Positions 35,622-45,417 of a stretch of DNA of 64,000 bases are shown here, piece by piece; position 1 is the first letter of the stretch, and each line of letters starts with the position of its first letter. Source of the stretch: Pseudomonadota bacterium (GTDB taxonomy: Bacteria > Pseudomonadota > Gammaproteobacteria > Eutrophobiales > Eutrophobiaceae). A program made the position numbers and the translations under genes. The stretch covers positions 494,414-558,413 of the forward strand of contig JABFGI010000001.1 in assembly GCA_013112535.1 (NCBI GenBank), in the 5' to 3' direction. The notes under the pieces are model-generated. The model ran no database searches. It saw nothing but the letters and a program-made list of their open reading frames with translations, and was not told the DNA's origin.

Positions 35622-35657
35622 AAGGCCGCAGGTGATAAATCTGCGGCCTTTTTTTTT
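35622..35657 (+). terminator. Strong intrinsic terminator
   Basis: AAGGCCGCAG pairs perfectly with CTGCGGCCTT across a 9-base loop and runs into nine or more T. It closes a plus-strand transcript: either the Sel1 gene (253 bases upstream) or an unannotated short transcript in between. Confidence 0.92.
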
Positions 35658-35658
35658 G

Positions 35659-35810
35659 GACATGGAAGGCCTTATGTCGTGAAGCACATGGATGTGCGAG
35701 AACGGCTTTATCTCCACGGATGGAGTGTATGTCGCGAGAGGACACGACTGCATGGATGCAGGAGGTAGAACGAATCAGGAGACAGAGTCGAGGAGTCCGA
35801 AGCGACGTTT
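35659..35810 (+). ncRNA. Array of GGA-loop hairpins, candidate CsrA/RsmA-binding RNA
   Basis: Three short hairpins have five-base stems closed by A-T and a four-base loop ending in GGA: GCACA-TGGA-TGTGC (35684-35697), CTCCA-CGGA-TGGAG (35712-35725) and CTGCA-TGGA-TGCAG (35748-35761). The stems differ in sequence but keep pairing, while the loop stays NGGA. This equals the CsrA/RsmA high-affinity shape, and ACAUGGAUGU is close to the selected consensus RUACARGGAUGU. Further GGA motifs lie at 35740-35742 (between GTCG and CGAC arms) and in CAGGAGAC and CGAGGAGTCC. GACAT-N10-ATGTC (35659-35678) adds another GGA-bearing loop. It could be a CsrB/RsmZ-like sponge or a regulated leader of the next gene. 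Confidence 0.5.
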
Positions 35811-35866
35811 ATTCTTAATTTTTAAACAAACAAAACAGGAGGCTCATATAAAGATGAGATAGTAAA

Positions 35867-36256
35867 ATGAAATACAGAAATAGAATTGTCAATATAACAG
35901 TATGGTTATTATTCATAACCCGGTCCGTAATGGCACAGGGTATTGATTATACTACCCGTAACTACACAGCAGGTTCCTGTGAGTTATTCGCTAACGATGC
36001 TTATCGAGCGGCGAATACTTATAGCCACGGTGTTGTGCTTCAGGATGTACTGGAATTAATTGATAGTGCAGATGTTGCAGACAGTATGAAACATCGTGCT
36101 TTTCAGGCAATTCAATTCGTTTGGAAGAATAAAATAGACAATTCTGTTCTTGCTTATAACCTGGCATTGGGTCTTTGCTTGAAGCCCAAACATAAAATGG
36201 CACCAATGGATGATCCCTGGATTACTTCGCCAAGAACTAGCAAAGAGTTCTTTTAA
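35867..36256 (+). CDS. Small exported protein of unknown function
   Basis: A 129-residue protein with a signal peptide (about residues 1-23, cleavage after VMA). The mature part is about 106 residues, mostly helical, with two cysteines (in GSCELFAND and LGLCLKPK) that could form a disulfide. I do not recognise the family. Its leader holds the GGA-hairpin array described at 35.7 kb, and an AGGAGG sequence lies 30 bases upstream of the ATG, further than a normal ribosome site. A bidirectional terminator follows. Confidence 0.7.
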   Translation: MKYRNRIVNITVWLLFITRSVMAQGIDYTTRNYTAGSCELFANDAYRAANTYSHGVVLQDVLELIDSADVADSMKHRAFQAIQFVWKNKIDNSVLAYNLALGLCLKPKHKMAPMDDPWITSPRTSKEFF

Positions 36257-36266
36257 GTTGTTATAT

Positions 36267-36299
36267 CTCGGGATAGTTAAATGCTTTAACTATCCCGAG
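36267..36299. terminator. Bidirectional intrinsic terminator
   Basis: CTCGGGATAGTTAAA pairs perfectly over 15 bases with TTTAACTATCCCGAG around the loop TGC. T-rich sequence follows on the plus side and A/T-rich sequence on the other. It separates the convergent exported-protein and CBS-domain genes. Confidence 0.85.
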
Positions 36300-36323
36300 C
36301 TTAATTTTATTTAAGAAATATTA

Positions 36324-36704
36324 TTAATTTTTGATGACTTCTTTTAATACATCAAAGCTTGAAATAACACCTTCAAGATAATCTCCGGTCATAACCAGTA
36401 CGTGATTAACCTTGTTGTCGACCATTAATTGTGTTGCTCCACGAAGTGTATCTTCAGGTGCTATTTTAATGAGTTTTTTTGAGCATATTTCCCATGCTTT
36501 CAAATCACTCTTTTTAATGCCGATGGACTCAGCATAAATCATGTCCTGTTCGGAAATAATGCCAATCACATTTTTGTCATTGTCAATGACGACAACACAA
36601 GGAATTGAATTCCAGTCGATATCATAAAGAATATTTTCTATCGTGGTGTCCGTATCAACTGTTTTAGCTGGACGGCATAAGTCGGAAATCAGTGTCTTGA
36701 TCAT
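36324..36704 (-). CDS. Tandem CBS domain protein
   Basis: A 126-residue protein consisting only of two CBS domains (about 5-60 and 70-124), with typical CVVVIDNDKNVIGIISEQDM and NHVLVMTGDYLEGVISSFDVLKEV ends. CBS pairs bind adenine nucleotides or SAM and act as energy or cofactor sensors. It lies 35 bases downstream of cysK on the same strand, so it may be in the same transcript; CBS domains are also fused to cysteine-pathway enzymes (cystathionine beta-synthase), which is suggestive only. Confidence 0.85.
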   Translation of the reverse strand: MIKTLISDLCRPAKTVDTDTTIENILYDIDWNSIPCVVVIDNDKNVIGIISEQDMIYAESIGIKKSDLKAWEICSKKLIKIAPEDTLRGATQLMVDNKVNHVLVMTGDYLEGVISSFDVLKEVIKN

Positions 36705-36739
36705 AGTTTCTTATTAAAATGAATCGTTATACGGATAGT

Positions 36740-37651
36740 CTAGAACAAATCCTCAATAGATAAATAACGTTCTCCAGAATCATAACTGAATATCAGCACT
36801 CGGCTGCCTGAAGTCATGTCATCTTCCTTGAGTTTAACAGCTGCCAGTGTTGCTCCAGATGAAATTCCAACGAAGATACCTTCTTCTTTCGCACAACGAC
36901 GTGCCATTTCAAAAGCCTCTTCTTCTGAAACCAGAATGGTGCCATCCAGAATTTCAGTATTTAGAACATCGGGAATAAAACCTGCCCCGATACCTTGCAG
37001 TCGATGTAAACCCTTTTCGCCGCCGCTTATAACCGGTGATTTTTCCGGTTCCACGGCAAAAACTTCAAGTTGCTCGAATTTATCTTTTAATACTTCAGCA
37101 CAACCGGTGATATGTCCACCGGTACCGACACCGGTAATCAAATAGTCCAATCCTTCGGGGAAATCAGCCAGAATTTCCGATGCAGTCGTGTCTTTATGCG
37201 CTTGAACATTTGCCTGATTCTGAAATTGTTGTGGCATCCAGGCATTCGGTGTTTCTTCCAATAATTCTTTTGCTTTTGCTATTGTGCCGCCCATACCGAG
37301 TTCTTTCGGCGTTAATACCAGTTCTGCGCCCAGTGCTTTCATGTATTTACGTCGTTCAATCGACATGGATTCGGGCATCGTCAGGATTAATCGATAACCT
37401 TTAACAGCGGCGACCAAAGCCAGTCCAATACCGGTATTGCCGGAAGTCGGCTCAATTATGACCGTATCTTTGTTAACCAAACCTTTTGCTTCAGCATCTT
37501 CTATCATCGCGTGTGCAATACGGTCTTTGATACTGCTACAAGGGTTAAAGCTTTCGGTTTTCATCCAGACTTCGATATCGTCACGGAAAAGATTGTTGAT
37601 GCGAATATGGGGTGTATTACCAATGGTTTGCAAAATATTGTCGTATTTCAT
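36740..37651 (-). CDS. cysK: Cysteine synthase (O-acetylserine sulfhydrylase)
   Basis: A 303-residue PLP enzyme that makes cysteine from O-acetylserine and sulfide. Lys42 in SSIKDR binds [14 protein letters not shown] binds the substrate carboxylate, and [10 protein letters not shown] holds the PLP phosphate. The C-terminus RYLS fits the CysK/CysM family. The length is closer to CysM/short CysK than to E. coli CysK (323), so the choice between them is not certain. A 10-base palindrome, TATGCGCATA, lies about 52 bases upstream. Confidence 0.9.
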   Translation of the reverse strand: MKYDNILQTIGNTPHIRINNLFRDDIEVWMKTESFNPCSSIKDRIAHAMIEDAEAKGLVNKDTVIIEPTSGNTGIGLALVAAVKGYRLILTMPESMSIERRKYMKALGAELVLTPKELGMGGTIAKAKELLEETPNAWMPQQFQNQANVQAHKDTTASEILADFPEGLDYLITGVGTGGHITGCAEVLKDKFEQLEVFAVEPEKSPVISGGEKGLHRLQGIGAGFIPDVLNTEILDGTILVSEEEAFEMARRCAKEEGIFVGISSGATLAAVKLKEDDMTSGSRVLIFSYDSGERYLSIEDLF

Positions 37652-37740
37652 AATGCTTTCCTGTGTACAGATGGATATTGATTAATAATCACATCATAAC
37701 GCTATGCGCATAATGAATAAAATTAATTTCTAGAATAGAC

Positions 37741-37776
37741 AGCCTGAACCAGTCTTAAAACAGGCTGATTCAGGCT
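37741..37776 (-). terminator. Possible terminator after the receiver-domain gene
   Basis: AGCCTGAA (37741-37748) and TTCAGGCT (37769-37776) form an 8-base stem; an overlapping CAGCCTG/CAGGCTG pairing is also possible. On the minus strand the sequence that follows is T-rich but not a pure T-run, so efficiency may be low. Confidence 0.4.
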
Positions 37777-37804
37777 AAAAATGAGGAGTAAGTATTTATG
37801 TTAT

Positions 37805-38131
37805 TTAGTTTGCTTTAGCATCAGGGACTAATATCAAACCGCGGTTTATGACTCGTGAATAATCCGTTTTTAACTGGCTATCATTCATGGCAATATAAAT
37901 TTTGGCTTCGGGCTGCTTGTCATGCAGTGTATCAACCAGATTTTGACAATCTTTGCTTGGTATATGAGCATCCAGGGTTAAAACATCAAATGACTCTGTC
38001 TGTATTTTTTTCAATGCATATTCATATTGATGAATTTCAACCATATCCCAGTTTTTATAATGGTCATGGAGGTAATCGAGTAAATTTTCATTTGTATGTG
38101 TCGCGTCATCAACAACTAATGCTCTTGTCAT
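37805..38131 (-). CDS. Single-domain response-regulator-like receiver protein
   Basis: A 108-residue protein that is a receiver domain alone. The acidic pair is in LVVDDA and the phosphoacceptor Asp in LTLDAHIPS. The usual Thr is replaced by an Asn/Asp context (IAMNDSQ), and the conserved Lys before Pro is Val (LILVPDA), so phosphorylation signalling may be altered. The ATG at 38131 is preferred over a TTG two codons earlier because GGAGG sits 6 bases before it. No kinase or output gene is adjacent. Confidence 0.7.
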   Translation of the reverse strand: MTRALVVDDATHTNENLLDYLHDHYKNWDMVEIHQYEYALKKIQTESFDVLTLDAHIPSKDCQNLVDTLHDKQPEAKIYIAMNDSQLKTDYSRVINRGLILVPDAKAN

Positions 38132-38297
38132 AATCAACCTCCAATGGGTGATAAAGTTCTTGGAATTGTTAATTTAATATATCGTCGCTATTGGTGAATA
38201 GCTTGAGAGGAATTTTTATGGTTTTTAAAGATGGGCCAGATTGAAGCTAAATGTTACGCAATTGTTAATGACTTTACGCTAATACATGATTGAATAA

Positions 38298-39161
38298 TCA
38301 CTTTTCCATTTTTTTTTCATCGTACATTTTTCGATCGGCCAACTTAACTAAACCCTTAATATCTGTACCATCTTCTGGATATAAACAGGCTCCGATACTA
38401 GCGCCCAGACTAAACGTCGTATTTGCTGTATGTATTGTATTGGAAATAGAATTTGAAATTTTTTGCGAAAGATGAGACAAATTTTCTTTTGATACTATAT
38501 TTAAAGCAAAAATCACAAACTCATCACCTCCAATCCGACAAGTGATGTCTGTGTCTCGTAATATATTACTTATTCGTTGTGAAATTATATGTAATACCGT
38601 ATCTCCGGTTTCATGACCGTACTCATCATTTACTGGTTTAAACTTGTTTAAATCAATATAAATCACCCCTATTGTACTATTTTCGTAAAGCAGCGATCCT
38701 TGCTCAAGGAGTTCGTCAAAGTGCCTTCGGTTAGATAAGCCGGTTAATTGATCAGTTCTTGCAAGTTTCTCTTGTTCTTTTTTCTCTTTTTCAATTGCAG
38801 AAAAATCATGCAAGATGGCAATGCCTATATTTTCTGTATCTGAATTTATGTTAGAAAGGGAAATATTAACGGGAATACTTTGTCCCTTGCTATTAACGCA
38901 CTGGATAGCTTCACGAGCCATCATGGTCATTGGCGGTGCATTAGATTTTATATAATTTGAAACGAGATCAGCATGATTCAAATTAGCATTATCTTCGCTT
39001 ATAAGGCTATTCAAACTGCTTCCTATAATCTCTACAGTTGAGTAACCAAACATCTTGCAAAATGCATCATTACAAAAAATAATTTCAGATTTATCGTTAA
39101 CCATAAGAATCGGATCACCTATAAAGGCAAATATATCTTCAATATTTTCTTGTGTAAGCAT
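38298..39161 (-). CDS. PAS-GGDEF diguanylate cyclase
   Basis: A 287-residue protein with an N-terminal PAS domain (about 5-120) and a GGDEF domain (about 135-287). The active-site motif is GGDEF (CRIGGDEFVIF), so it should make c-di-GMP. No inhibitory RxxD is evident at the usual place before it. No membrane segments are seen, so it is probably a cytoplasmic sensor of a small ligand or redox signal. The PilZ protein at 29.3 kb is a possible receiver. Confidence 0.9.
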   Translation of the reverse strand: MLTQENIEDIFAFIGDPILMVNDKSEIIFCNDAFCKMFGYSTVEIIGSSLNSLISEDNANLNHADLVSNYIKSNAPPMTMMAREAIQCVNSKGQSIPVNISLSNINSDTENIGIAILHDFSAIEKEKKEQEKLARTDQLTGLSNRRHFDELLEQGSLLYENSTIGVIYIDLNKFKPVNDEYGHETGDTVLHIISQRISNILRDTDITCRIGGDEFVIFALNIVSKENLSHLSQKISNSISNTIHTANTTFSLGASIGACLYPEDGTDIKGLVKLADRKMYDEKKMEK

Positions 39162-39416
39162 GAATATTATATACTTGTTTTTATTAATGCCATCTTACTT
39201 AAGCTGAGTAAACGCTTATCATGCCATAGTGAGACTCCACTTTATAAGTTTATCTTAGTAGAAGTCTGTCTTAATGTTTTTGCGCAATTTTATATCATAT
39301 ACTTGGACGATATACAGTTTTATTAACGCATTTAACCATTTGTCCTTAAGTAGTCTCTGCTATGTCTCGGCATCAGTCATTCTACTATATACATGCAGTC
39401 TCGACATTTTTATATC

Positions 39417-42400
39417 CTATACATCGTAACCTAAATTAGGTGCTAACCATCGTTCCATTTGCTGCAATGACATGCCTTTACGTTTTGCGTAACTTTCTAC
39501 CTGATCTTTATTAATTTTTCCTAAACCAAAATATCGTGAATCAGGATGAGAGAAATACCAGCCAGATACTGCAGCAGTTGGATACATGGCATACGATTCG
39601 GTTAACGTAATACCAGTATTATTTTCAACATCAAGTAACTTCCACAGTTTAGGTTTCTCGGTGTGATCAGGGCAAGCAGGATAACCGGGAGCAGGGCGGA
39701 TGCCTTGGTATTTTTCTGCTATTAATGCGTCATTATTTAAGCCACTGTCGTCGTTATAACCCCAGAATTCTTTTCTGACGCGTTGATGTAAGCATTCTGC
39801 AAAGGCTTCTGCAAAACGATCGGCTAAGGCTTTTAACATAATAGCATTGTAATCATCATGATCATCTTCAAACGCTTTAATACGTTTTTCCATACCAAAG
39901 CCAGTTGCGACTGCAAAGGCACCAATATAATCTTTAACATGTGATTCTTCAGGCGCAACAAAGTCTGCCAATGCATGATTTGCTTGGCCAGGTGGGCGTT
40001 GTGTTTGTTGTCTTAATGAATGTAATGTTTCTAATAAGCCATCACGCTTTTCATTGGTATAGACTTCTATATCATCATGACCAATTGAATTAGCAGGAAA
40101 GAGACCAATCACTCCTTTCGCACTAAACCATTTTTCAGAAACGATTTTATCCAACATGTCTTTCGCATCGTCATAAAGCTTGCTTGCTTCTTTGCCAACA
40201 ACTTCATCTTCTAAAATGCGTGGAAACTTGCCTGCTAATTCCCATGCAATAAAGAACGGAGTCCAATCGATGTACTCTTTTAATTCTTCTAGTGGATAAT
40301 CATCAAAAACAGTAATGCCTGACTTTTTAGGAACGGGTGGAGTATAGCTTTCCCAATCTGCTTTAAAACGATTTTCTCTGGCTTGTTCGATTGTTAACCA
40401 TTTCGTTTTTGATTGCTTGCCTTTGTGACGTTCGCGCAATTCTTCATATTCAGTTTTAATTTCATTGCTGAAACCTTCCTTCATATCTACACTGAGTAGT
40501 TTTGTTGAAACGCCCACAGCACGTGACGCATCTTTTACATGTACAACAGCTTGTTCATAACCTTGATCTATTTTTACTGCTGTATGTGCACGAGATGTAG
40601 TCGCGCCACCAATCATTAGAGGTAAGGTAAAATTCTGACGTTGCATTTCTTTAGCAACATGAACCATTTCATCTAATGATGGTGTAATTAATCCGCTTAA
40701 GCCAATAATATCCGCTTTTTGTTCACGTGCCGCATCAAGAATTTTTTGCGCAGGCACCATGACACCAAGGTCGACGACTTCAAAGTTATTACACTGGAGA
40801 ACAACGCCAACAATGTTTTTACCGATATCATGAACATCACCTTTAACCGTCGCCATAATAATTTTACCGTTACTCTTGGCTTCTTCATCACCGCTATCAA
40901 TTTTTTCCTGTTCAATGAATGGCAATAGATAAGCTACTGCTTTTTTCATAACACGCGCGCTTTTAACAACCTGAGGTAAAAACATTTTCCCGGCACCAAA
41001 TAAATCGCCGACGACATTCATGCCGTCCATTAATGGGCCTTCAATGACATGTAACGGTTTGTCTGCCTGTTGTCTTGCTTCTTCGGTATCTTCTTCAATA
41101 TATTCAGCAATACCTTTCACTAATGCATGTGTTAAACGTTCGCCAATCGTTCCTTTACGCCATTCAAGATCGATTTTCTTTTCTTTGGTTGCACCGGACT
41201 TAACTGTTTCTGCAAATTCAACCAGACGATCAGTTGCATCGCCACGGCGGTTTAATAAAACATCTTCAACATGCTCCAATAAGTCTTTCGGTATTTCATC
41301 ATAAATACCAAGTTGACCGGCATTAACAATCCCCATATCCAAACCGGCTTGTATGCCGTGATAAAGAAAGGCAGCATGCATCGCTTCACGTACAGGGTTG
41401 TTCCCGCGAAATGAAAATGACACGTTACTTAGACCGCCACTAACTAAGGCATGGGGCAAATGTTCTTTAATTAACTTGGTGCCTTCAAAAAAAGAAACGG
41501 CATAGTTATTGTGTTCTTTCATGCCCGTTGCAACCGTTAGGACATTCGGATCGAAAATAATATCTTCCGGCGGGAAGCCAACCTGATTCACCAAAATATC
41601 ATAGGAACGTTTACAAACTTCAAAACGACGATCAGTACTATCGGCTTGTCCTTGTTCATCAAATGCCATAACGACAACGGCCGCGCCATAACGCCTTACC
41701 AGTTTTGCATGAGTAATAAATTTTTCTTCGCCTTCCTTTAAACTGATCGAGTTAACAATCCCTTTTCCCTGGACGCATCTTAATCCTGATTCAATAACGC
41801 TCCATTTAGAGGAATCGATCATAATAGGGACACGGCTGATATCCGGTTCAGAAGCAATTAATTTTAGAAAATCTTCCATCAATTGCTCGGATTCGAGCAT
41901 GCCTTCATCCATACAGACATCGATAACTTGTGCGCCATTCTCAACTTGTTGGCGGGCAACTTCGAGCGCCGCATCCAAATCTTCTTCTTCCTTAATTAAT
42001 CTCAAGAAAAGAGGGGAGCCAGCGACATTAGTACGTTCGCCAACATTTACAAAATTAACATCAGGCGTAATATTAAAGGGCTCCAGACCACTCAATCGTT
42101 GTACCACCGGTAATTCAGGAATTTGTCTAGGGCTAACGCCTTCGACGACTTTCGCCATTTCCCGGATATGATCCGGAGTGGTACCGCAACATCCGCCGAC
42201 AATATTCAAAACCCCGGATTCTGCCCATTCCTTAATATGTTCAGCCATTGGCTCGGGATCAAGATCATATTCTCCGAATTCATTCGGTAATCCAGCGTTA
42301 GGGTGCGCCGAAATATAGCTTTGAGAAAAGCTAGAAAGTTCTTCAATATGTTGACGTAAGTCATTGGGACCTAAAGCACAATTTAGTCCAATTGTTAGTG

Positions 42401-43118
42401 GGTTTGCGTGTCTGACCGAGTTCCAGAAAGCTTCTGCTGTTTGTCCTGTCAATGTACGTCCTGAGGCGTCTGTAATCGTGCCTGAAATCATAATTGGCAA
42501 ATTAATATCATGATCTTCAAAATATTGATCGATGGCGAACAAGGCTGCTTTTGCATTAAGTGTATCGAATATCGTTTCGACTAATAATAAATCAGCACCA
42601 CCATCAACCAATCCACGAATTGCTTCGGTATAGGCCTCAACCAGTTCAATATAGGTAATATTTCTAAATCCCGGGTTGTTTACATCCGGTGAGATTGAAC
42701 AAGTTTGGTTCGTTGGGCCAAGTACACCGGCTACAAATCGCGGTTTATCAGGGTTTTTCGCCGTTAATTCATCAGCAACTTCACGCGCAATTGCCGCACC
42801 TTGTTGATTCAATTCATAAACAAGATCTTCCATTTCATAATCGGCCATCGCAATGGAAGTGCCGTTGAAGGTATTCGTTTCAACAATATCTGCACCAGCA
42901 TCATAATAAGCAGTATGAATCGCTTTGATAATGTCCGGGCGAGTCAATGTTAGCAGATCATTATTGCCTTTAACGTCGCAAGAGTGAATGGCAAAACGTT
43001 CGCCACGATAGTCAGCTTCTTCCAGTTTGTAAGACTGGATCATCGTACCCATGCCGCCATCAAGCACGAGAATGCGTTCTTTTAATAATGATTTGATTTG
43101 TTCTGTTTTGTCCGTCAT
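39417..43118 (-). CDS. metH: Cobalamin-dependent methionine synthase
   Basis: A 1233-residue enzyme that transfers a methyl group from methyltetrahydrofolate to homocysteine. The modules are in order: homocysteine-binding barrel (GLNCALGP and [10 protein letters not shown] give the three zinc Cys), pterin-binding domain ([14 protein letters not shown]), cap, B12 domain with the [11 protein letters not shown] signature whose His binds cobalt, and the C-terminal activation domain. The length equals that of E. coli MetH (1227). An SAH riboswitch fills the leader, matching the metabolic need to respond to S-adenosylhomocysteine. The cobalamin uptake operon lies 2.6 kb away on the other strand. 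Confidence 0.97.
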   Translation of the reverse strand: MTDKTEQIKSLLKERILVLDGGMGTMIQSYKLEEADYRGERFAIHSCDVKGNNDLLTLTRPDIIKAIHTAYYDAGADIVETNTFNGTSIAMADYEMEDLVYELNQQGAAIAREVADELTAKNPDKPRFVAGVLGPTNQTCSISPDVNNPGFRNITYIELVEAYTEAIRGLVDGGADLLLVETIFDTLNAKAALFAIDQYFEDHDINLPIMISGTITDASGRTLTGQTAEAFWNSVRHANPLTIGLNCALGPNDLRQHIEELSSFSQSYISAHPNAGLPNEFGEYDLDPEPMAEHIKEWAESGVLNIVGGCCGTTPDHIREMAKVVEGVSPRQIPELPVVQRLSGLEPFNITPDVNFVNVGERTNVAGSPLFLRLIKEEEDLDAALEVARQQVENGAQVIDVCMDEGMLESEQLMEDFLKLIASEPDISRVPIMIDSSKWSVIESGLRCVQGKGIVNSISLKEGEEKFITHAKLVRRYGAAVVVMAFDEQGQADSTDRRFEVCKRSYDILVNQVGFPPEDIIFDPNVLTVATGMKEHNNYAVSFFEGTKLIKEHLPHALVSGGLSNVSFSFRGNNPVREAMHAAFLYHGIQAGLDMGIVNAGQLGIYDEIPKDLLEHVEDVLLNRRGDATDRLVEFAETVKSGATKEKKIDLEWRKGTIGERLTHALVKGIAEYIEEDTEEARQQADKPLHVIEGPLMDGMNVVGDLFGAGKMFLPQVVKSARVMKKAVAYLLPFIEQEKIDSGDEEAKSNGKIIMATVKGDVHDIGKNIVGVVLQCNNFEVVDLGVMVPAQKILDAAREQKADIIGLSGLITPSLDEMVHVAKEMQRQNFTLPLMIGGATTSRAHTAVKIDQGYEQAVVHVKDASRAVGVSTKLLSVDMKEGFSNEIKTEYEELRERHKGKQSKTKWLTIEQARENRFKADWESYTPPVPKKSGITVFDDYPLEELKEYIDWTPFFIAWELAGKFPRILEDEVVGKEASKLYDDAKDMLDKIVSEKWFSAKGVIGLFPANSIGHDDIEVYTNEKRDGLLETLHSLRQQTQRPPGQANHALADFVAPEESHVKDYIGAFAVATGFGMEKRIKAFEDDHDDYNAIMLKALADRFAEAFAECLHQRVRKEFWGYNDDSGLNNDALIAEKYQGIRPAPGYPACPDHTEKPKLWKLLDVENNTGITLTESYAMYPTAAVSGWYFSHPDSRYFGLGKINKDQVESYAKRKGMSLQQMERWLAPNLGYDV

Positions 43119-43127
43119 ATCGCTTAG

Positions 43128-43208
43128 GTTCTGTCATTAAGCGAGCGCGGTTTTAAAAAATGACGCCTGAGCCTGGCAACTTTATGTTGTCGCAGCGCTC
43201 CTCAGAAC
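43128..43208 (-). promoter_or_regulatory. S-adenosylhomocysteine (SAH) riboswitch in the metH leader
   Basis: Read on the minus strand: CTGAG pairs with CTCAG (P1); the conserved GAGGAGCGCTGC and GCCAGGCTCAG segments flank a small CAAC-N5-GTTG hairpin (P2); GTCATT pairs with AATGAC (P4) around GCGCTC, which is complementary to GAGCGC in the J1/2 region (pseudoknot). This is the SAH riboswitch architecture known before metH and ahcY. The distal end is within 10 bases of the metH start. SAH riboswitches are ON switches. Confidence 0.9.
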
Positions 43209-43288
43209 GTGTTGAAGGAGGCGGATTATAGTCGATGAATTACCTTATTCCAATATACTTGGCAAAAATCAGTCATATTGAGGATAGA

Positions 43289-43552
43289 TTACTCCGTAAT
43301 AACATGAGCTGTAGCTGGACGCAGGACAAACCATGCAATATAGCCTATTGGCCAGGCTAATAAAGCCAGAAACAAGCCTTTCGTTAATGCTAATGCGGCA
43401 GCAATAACGAATATCAATGGAAGGATGGCACCTTTGATACCCATGTCGCGTGTTGCAGCATCACCATAAATCCAGAGGATGCTGCAAACATAGACTGAAC
43501 AGAGAATAATGAAGATAAACACTTCGGTCGAATTGGAAAAAGAAATAGGCAC
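43289..43552 (-). CDS. Small two-helix membrane protein linked to the OFA transporter
   Basis: An 87-residue protein with about three hydrophobic segments (roughly 12-30, 38-55 and 57-76). No family is recognised. It starts 16 bases after the stop of the OFA-family MFS gene on the same strand, so it is probably co-translated and may be an accessory subunit of that transporter. Confidence 0.65.
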   Translation of the reverse strand: MPISFSNSTEVFIFIILCSVYVCSILWIYGDAATRDMGIKGAILPLIFVIAAALALTKGLFLALLAWPIGYIAWFVLRPATAHVITE

Positions 43553-43568
43553 AGTAATCTCCTGATAA

Positions 43569-45257
43569 TTATTCTTTCATATGATGTTTTGGATTGACGG
43601 GTCGCATTGTTGCATTTGCAATAAGTGCCACGAATAAAATGACTGCCATCAGGTACATGGTCGTATTATATAAACTGGAAGTTGGATCAACCGTGTCTGC
43701 TGGCGCTATTTCCATTAATTTACTAATAGTGACTGTCTTTGCAGAAACAAGTTGATCAAGTTGTTCAATACCAGCACCAAACTTGGTTTGAAATGCAGCG
43801 GGATCGATTTTAGCAACCAAATCATTAATCGCATTTTTAACTGATATTTCCCGCAGTGAGGTAATGGCTAAAGGTCCGAAAACACCGGCACTGGACCATG
43901 CCGTTAACAAACGCCCATGAATACCGCCGACATATTTTGTACCGAAAATATCGGCGAGATAAGCGGGAATCGTTGCAAAACCGCCACCGTACATGGTGAA
44001 GATGATCATTGTGGCTGCGTAAAAATAAACCAGCCAAACGATTGAAGGATTTACACTGGCTTGATGAGCTGTATAGGGTATAGAGCAATATAAAATAATG
44101 CCCAATGTAAAAAATATCCAATAAGTATTACGACGACCAAGGTAATCTGATGCACTTGCCCAACCAATACGTCCACACATATTAAACACGCTAATCATCA
44201 AGACATAAGTCGATGCAAATCCAAAATCGACAATATCCGGAAGACTGCTGCCAAAAATTTCATTAATCATGGTTTTGGCAACAGCTAATACACCAATACC
44301 TGCTGTCACGTTAAAACATAAAACGATCCAGAGTTGATAAAACTGCGGGGTCTTTAGTGCTTCGTCAATATGAACACTATGTTGAGAAACCATTGCATGT
44401 TGTTCGTCTTCTGGAGGGGGTTCCCAACCTTCGGGTTTCCAACCTTCGCGTGGTACACGATATCCAAATGCAGCACACATCATAATAACAAAATATATTG
44501 CTCCTAATGTAAAAAATGCTTGCGCTACGCCAACAGTACCCGTGCCAACAACATAAACACCGGCATCACCCTGAACCAGCATATTGGCAATATCATTAGC
44601 ACCAACGATAACCACTTCTTGTAAATTACCGGCGACTTCAGCAAAGCGTCTACCAGATTCATCAGTAGTTAAATTAATGTTTTCAACTGTGCCAAGATAA
44701 TCTGGTGCTTTATAAAATAGTTTTATAAAAGGTTCGATCATAAATTTTGCAATCATTGCGCCACCGCCGAACCCCATAATGGCGATACCCGTTGCCATGC
44801 CTCGGCGATCAGGAAACCAGCGAATTAATGTACTGACAGGGGATACGTAACCTAGACCGAGTCCACAGCCACCAATCACGCCATAACCCAAATAGAGCAT
44901 CCAGAGTTGGCCTGTAAGAATACCAAAGCCGCCAATCATAAAGCCGCCACCCCAACAACAGGCTGCGACAGACCCTACCATTCGGGGGCCTACTTTTTCC
45001 AGCCATTTACCGGCAACAGCAGCAGACAAACCTAGAAAAACGATGGCAACAGTGAATATCCAGACAACACTTTTTAAAGACCAATCGTCAGCAGCACTGG
45101 TAACAACGCCAAGACGTTTTATTAATGATGGATTAAATAAACTCCATGCGTAAACAGAACCAATACATAGATGGATGCCTAAAGCGGCAGGTGCAATTAG
45201 CCATCGATTGAAACCTTCTTTAGCAACGATGTGTTTTTTTGAGAGCATTTCAATCAT
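43569..45257 (-). CDS. OFA family major facilitator transporter
   Basis: A 562-residue MFS protein with 12 predicted helices. N-terminal IGSVYAWSLFNPSL and the glycine-rich GGCGLGLGYVSPVSTLIRWF segment are typical of the oxalate/formate antiporter family. The motif A-like loop is near RIGWASASDYLGRRNTY. It is longer than usual: an insertion of about 70 residues lies around 185-255 (GTVENINLTTDESGRRFAEV) and another extra loop before the C-terminal helices. Relatives exchange carboxylates such as oxalate, formate, lactate or pyruvate. The substrate here is unknown. Confidence 0.85.
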   Translation of the reverse strand: MIEMLSKKHIVAKEGFNRWLIAPAALGIHLCIGSVYAWSLFNPSLIKRLGVVTSAADDWSLKSVVWIFTVAIVFLGLSAAVAGKWLEKVGPRMVGSVAACCWGGGFMIGGFGILTGQLWMLYLGYGVIGGCGLGLGYVSPVSTLIRWFPDRRGMATGIAIMGFGGGAMIAKFMIEPFIKLFYKAPDYLGTVENINLTTDESGRRFAEVAGNLQEVVIVGANDIANMLVQGDAGVYVVGTGTVGVAQAFFTLGAIYFVIMMCAAFGYRVPREGWKPEGWEPPPEDEQHAMVSQHSVHIDEALKTPQFYQLWIVLCFNVTAGIGVLAVAKTMINEIFGSSLPDIVDFGFASTYVLMISVFNMCGRIGWASASDYLGRRNTYWIFFTLGIILYCSIPYTAHQASVNPSIVWLVYFYAATMIIFTMYGGGFATIPAYLADIFGTKYVGGIHGRLLTAWSSAGVFGPLAITSLREISVKNAINDLVAKIDPAAFQTKFGAGIEQLDQLVSAKTVTISKLMEIAPADTVDPTSSLYNTTMYLMAVILFVALIANATMRPVNPKHHMKE

Positions 45258-45373
45258 GACGATGCGGACTCCCCCGAAATTATTGTTATTGTTGTTTAAT
45301 TTTATTATTAAATTTTTGTCGTGTTACTTGAAAACTTTACTGCCGTAAATTATTGAGCTAGAAAATTAAGTGT

Positions 45374-45401
45374 TTGACAGTTGTAGGATAATCAGTATTC
45401 T
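45374..45401 (+). promoter_or_regulatory. Sigma-70 promoter for the cobalamin operon
   Basis: TTGACA (45374-45379) is a perfect -35 element. TATTCT (45396-45401) is at 16-base spacing and matches four of six -10 bases. A start near 45408 would place the riboswitch at the very beginning of the transcript. Confidence 0.6.
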
Positions 45402-45417
45402 TCGCGATTGAAAGTAT

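Noticed and set aside
35684..35761. CRISPR repeats or a REP-type element
   Set aside because: The three units have different stems and irregular spacing and share only the loop, so they are not CRISPR repeats. A dispersed repeat family cannot be excluded without the genome, but the constant GGA loop fits RNA binding better.
37703..37712. TATGCGCATA palindrome upstream of cysK as an operator
   Set aside because: Ten bases of AT/GC alternation are short enough to arise by chance, and no matching regulator site is known to me. It is mentioned only in the cysK entry.
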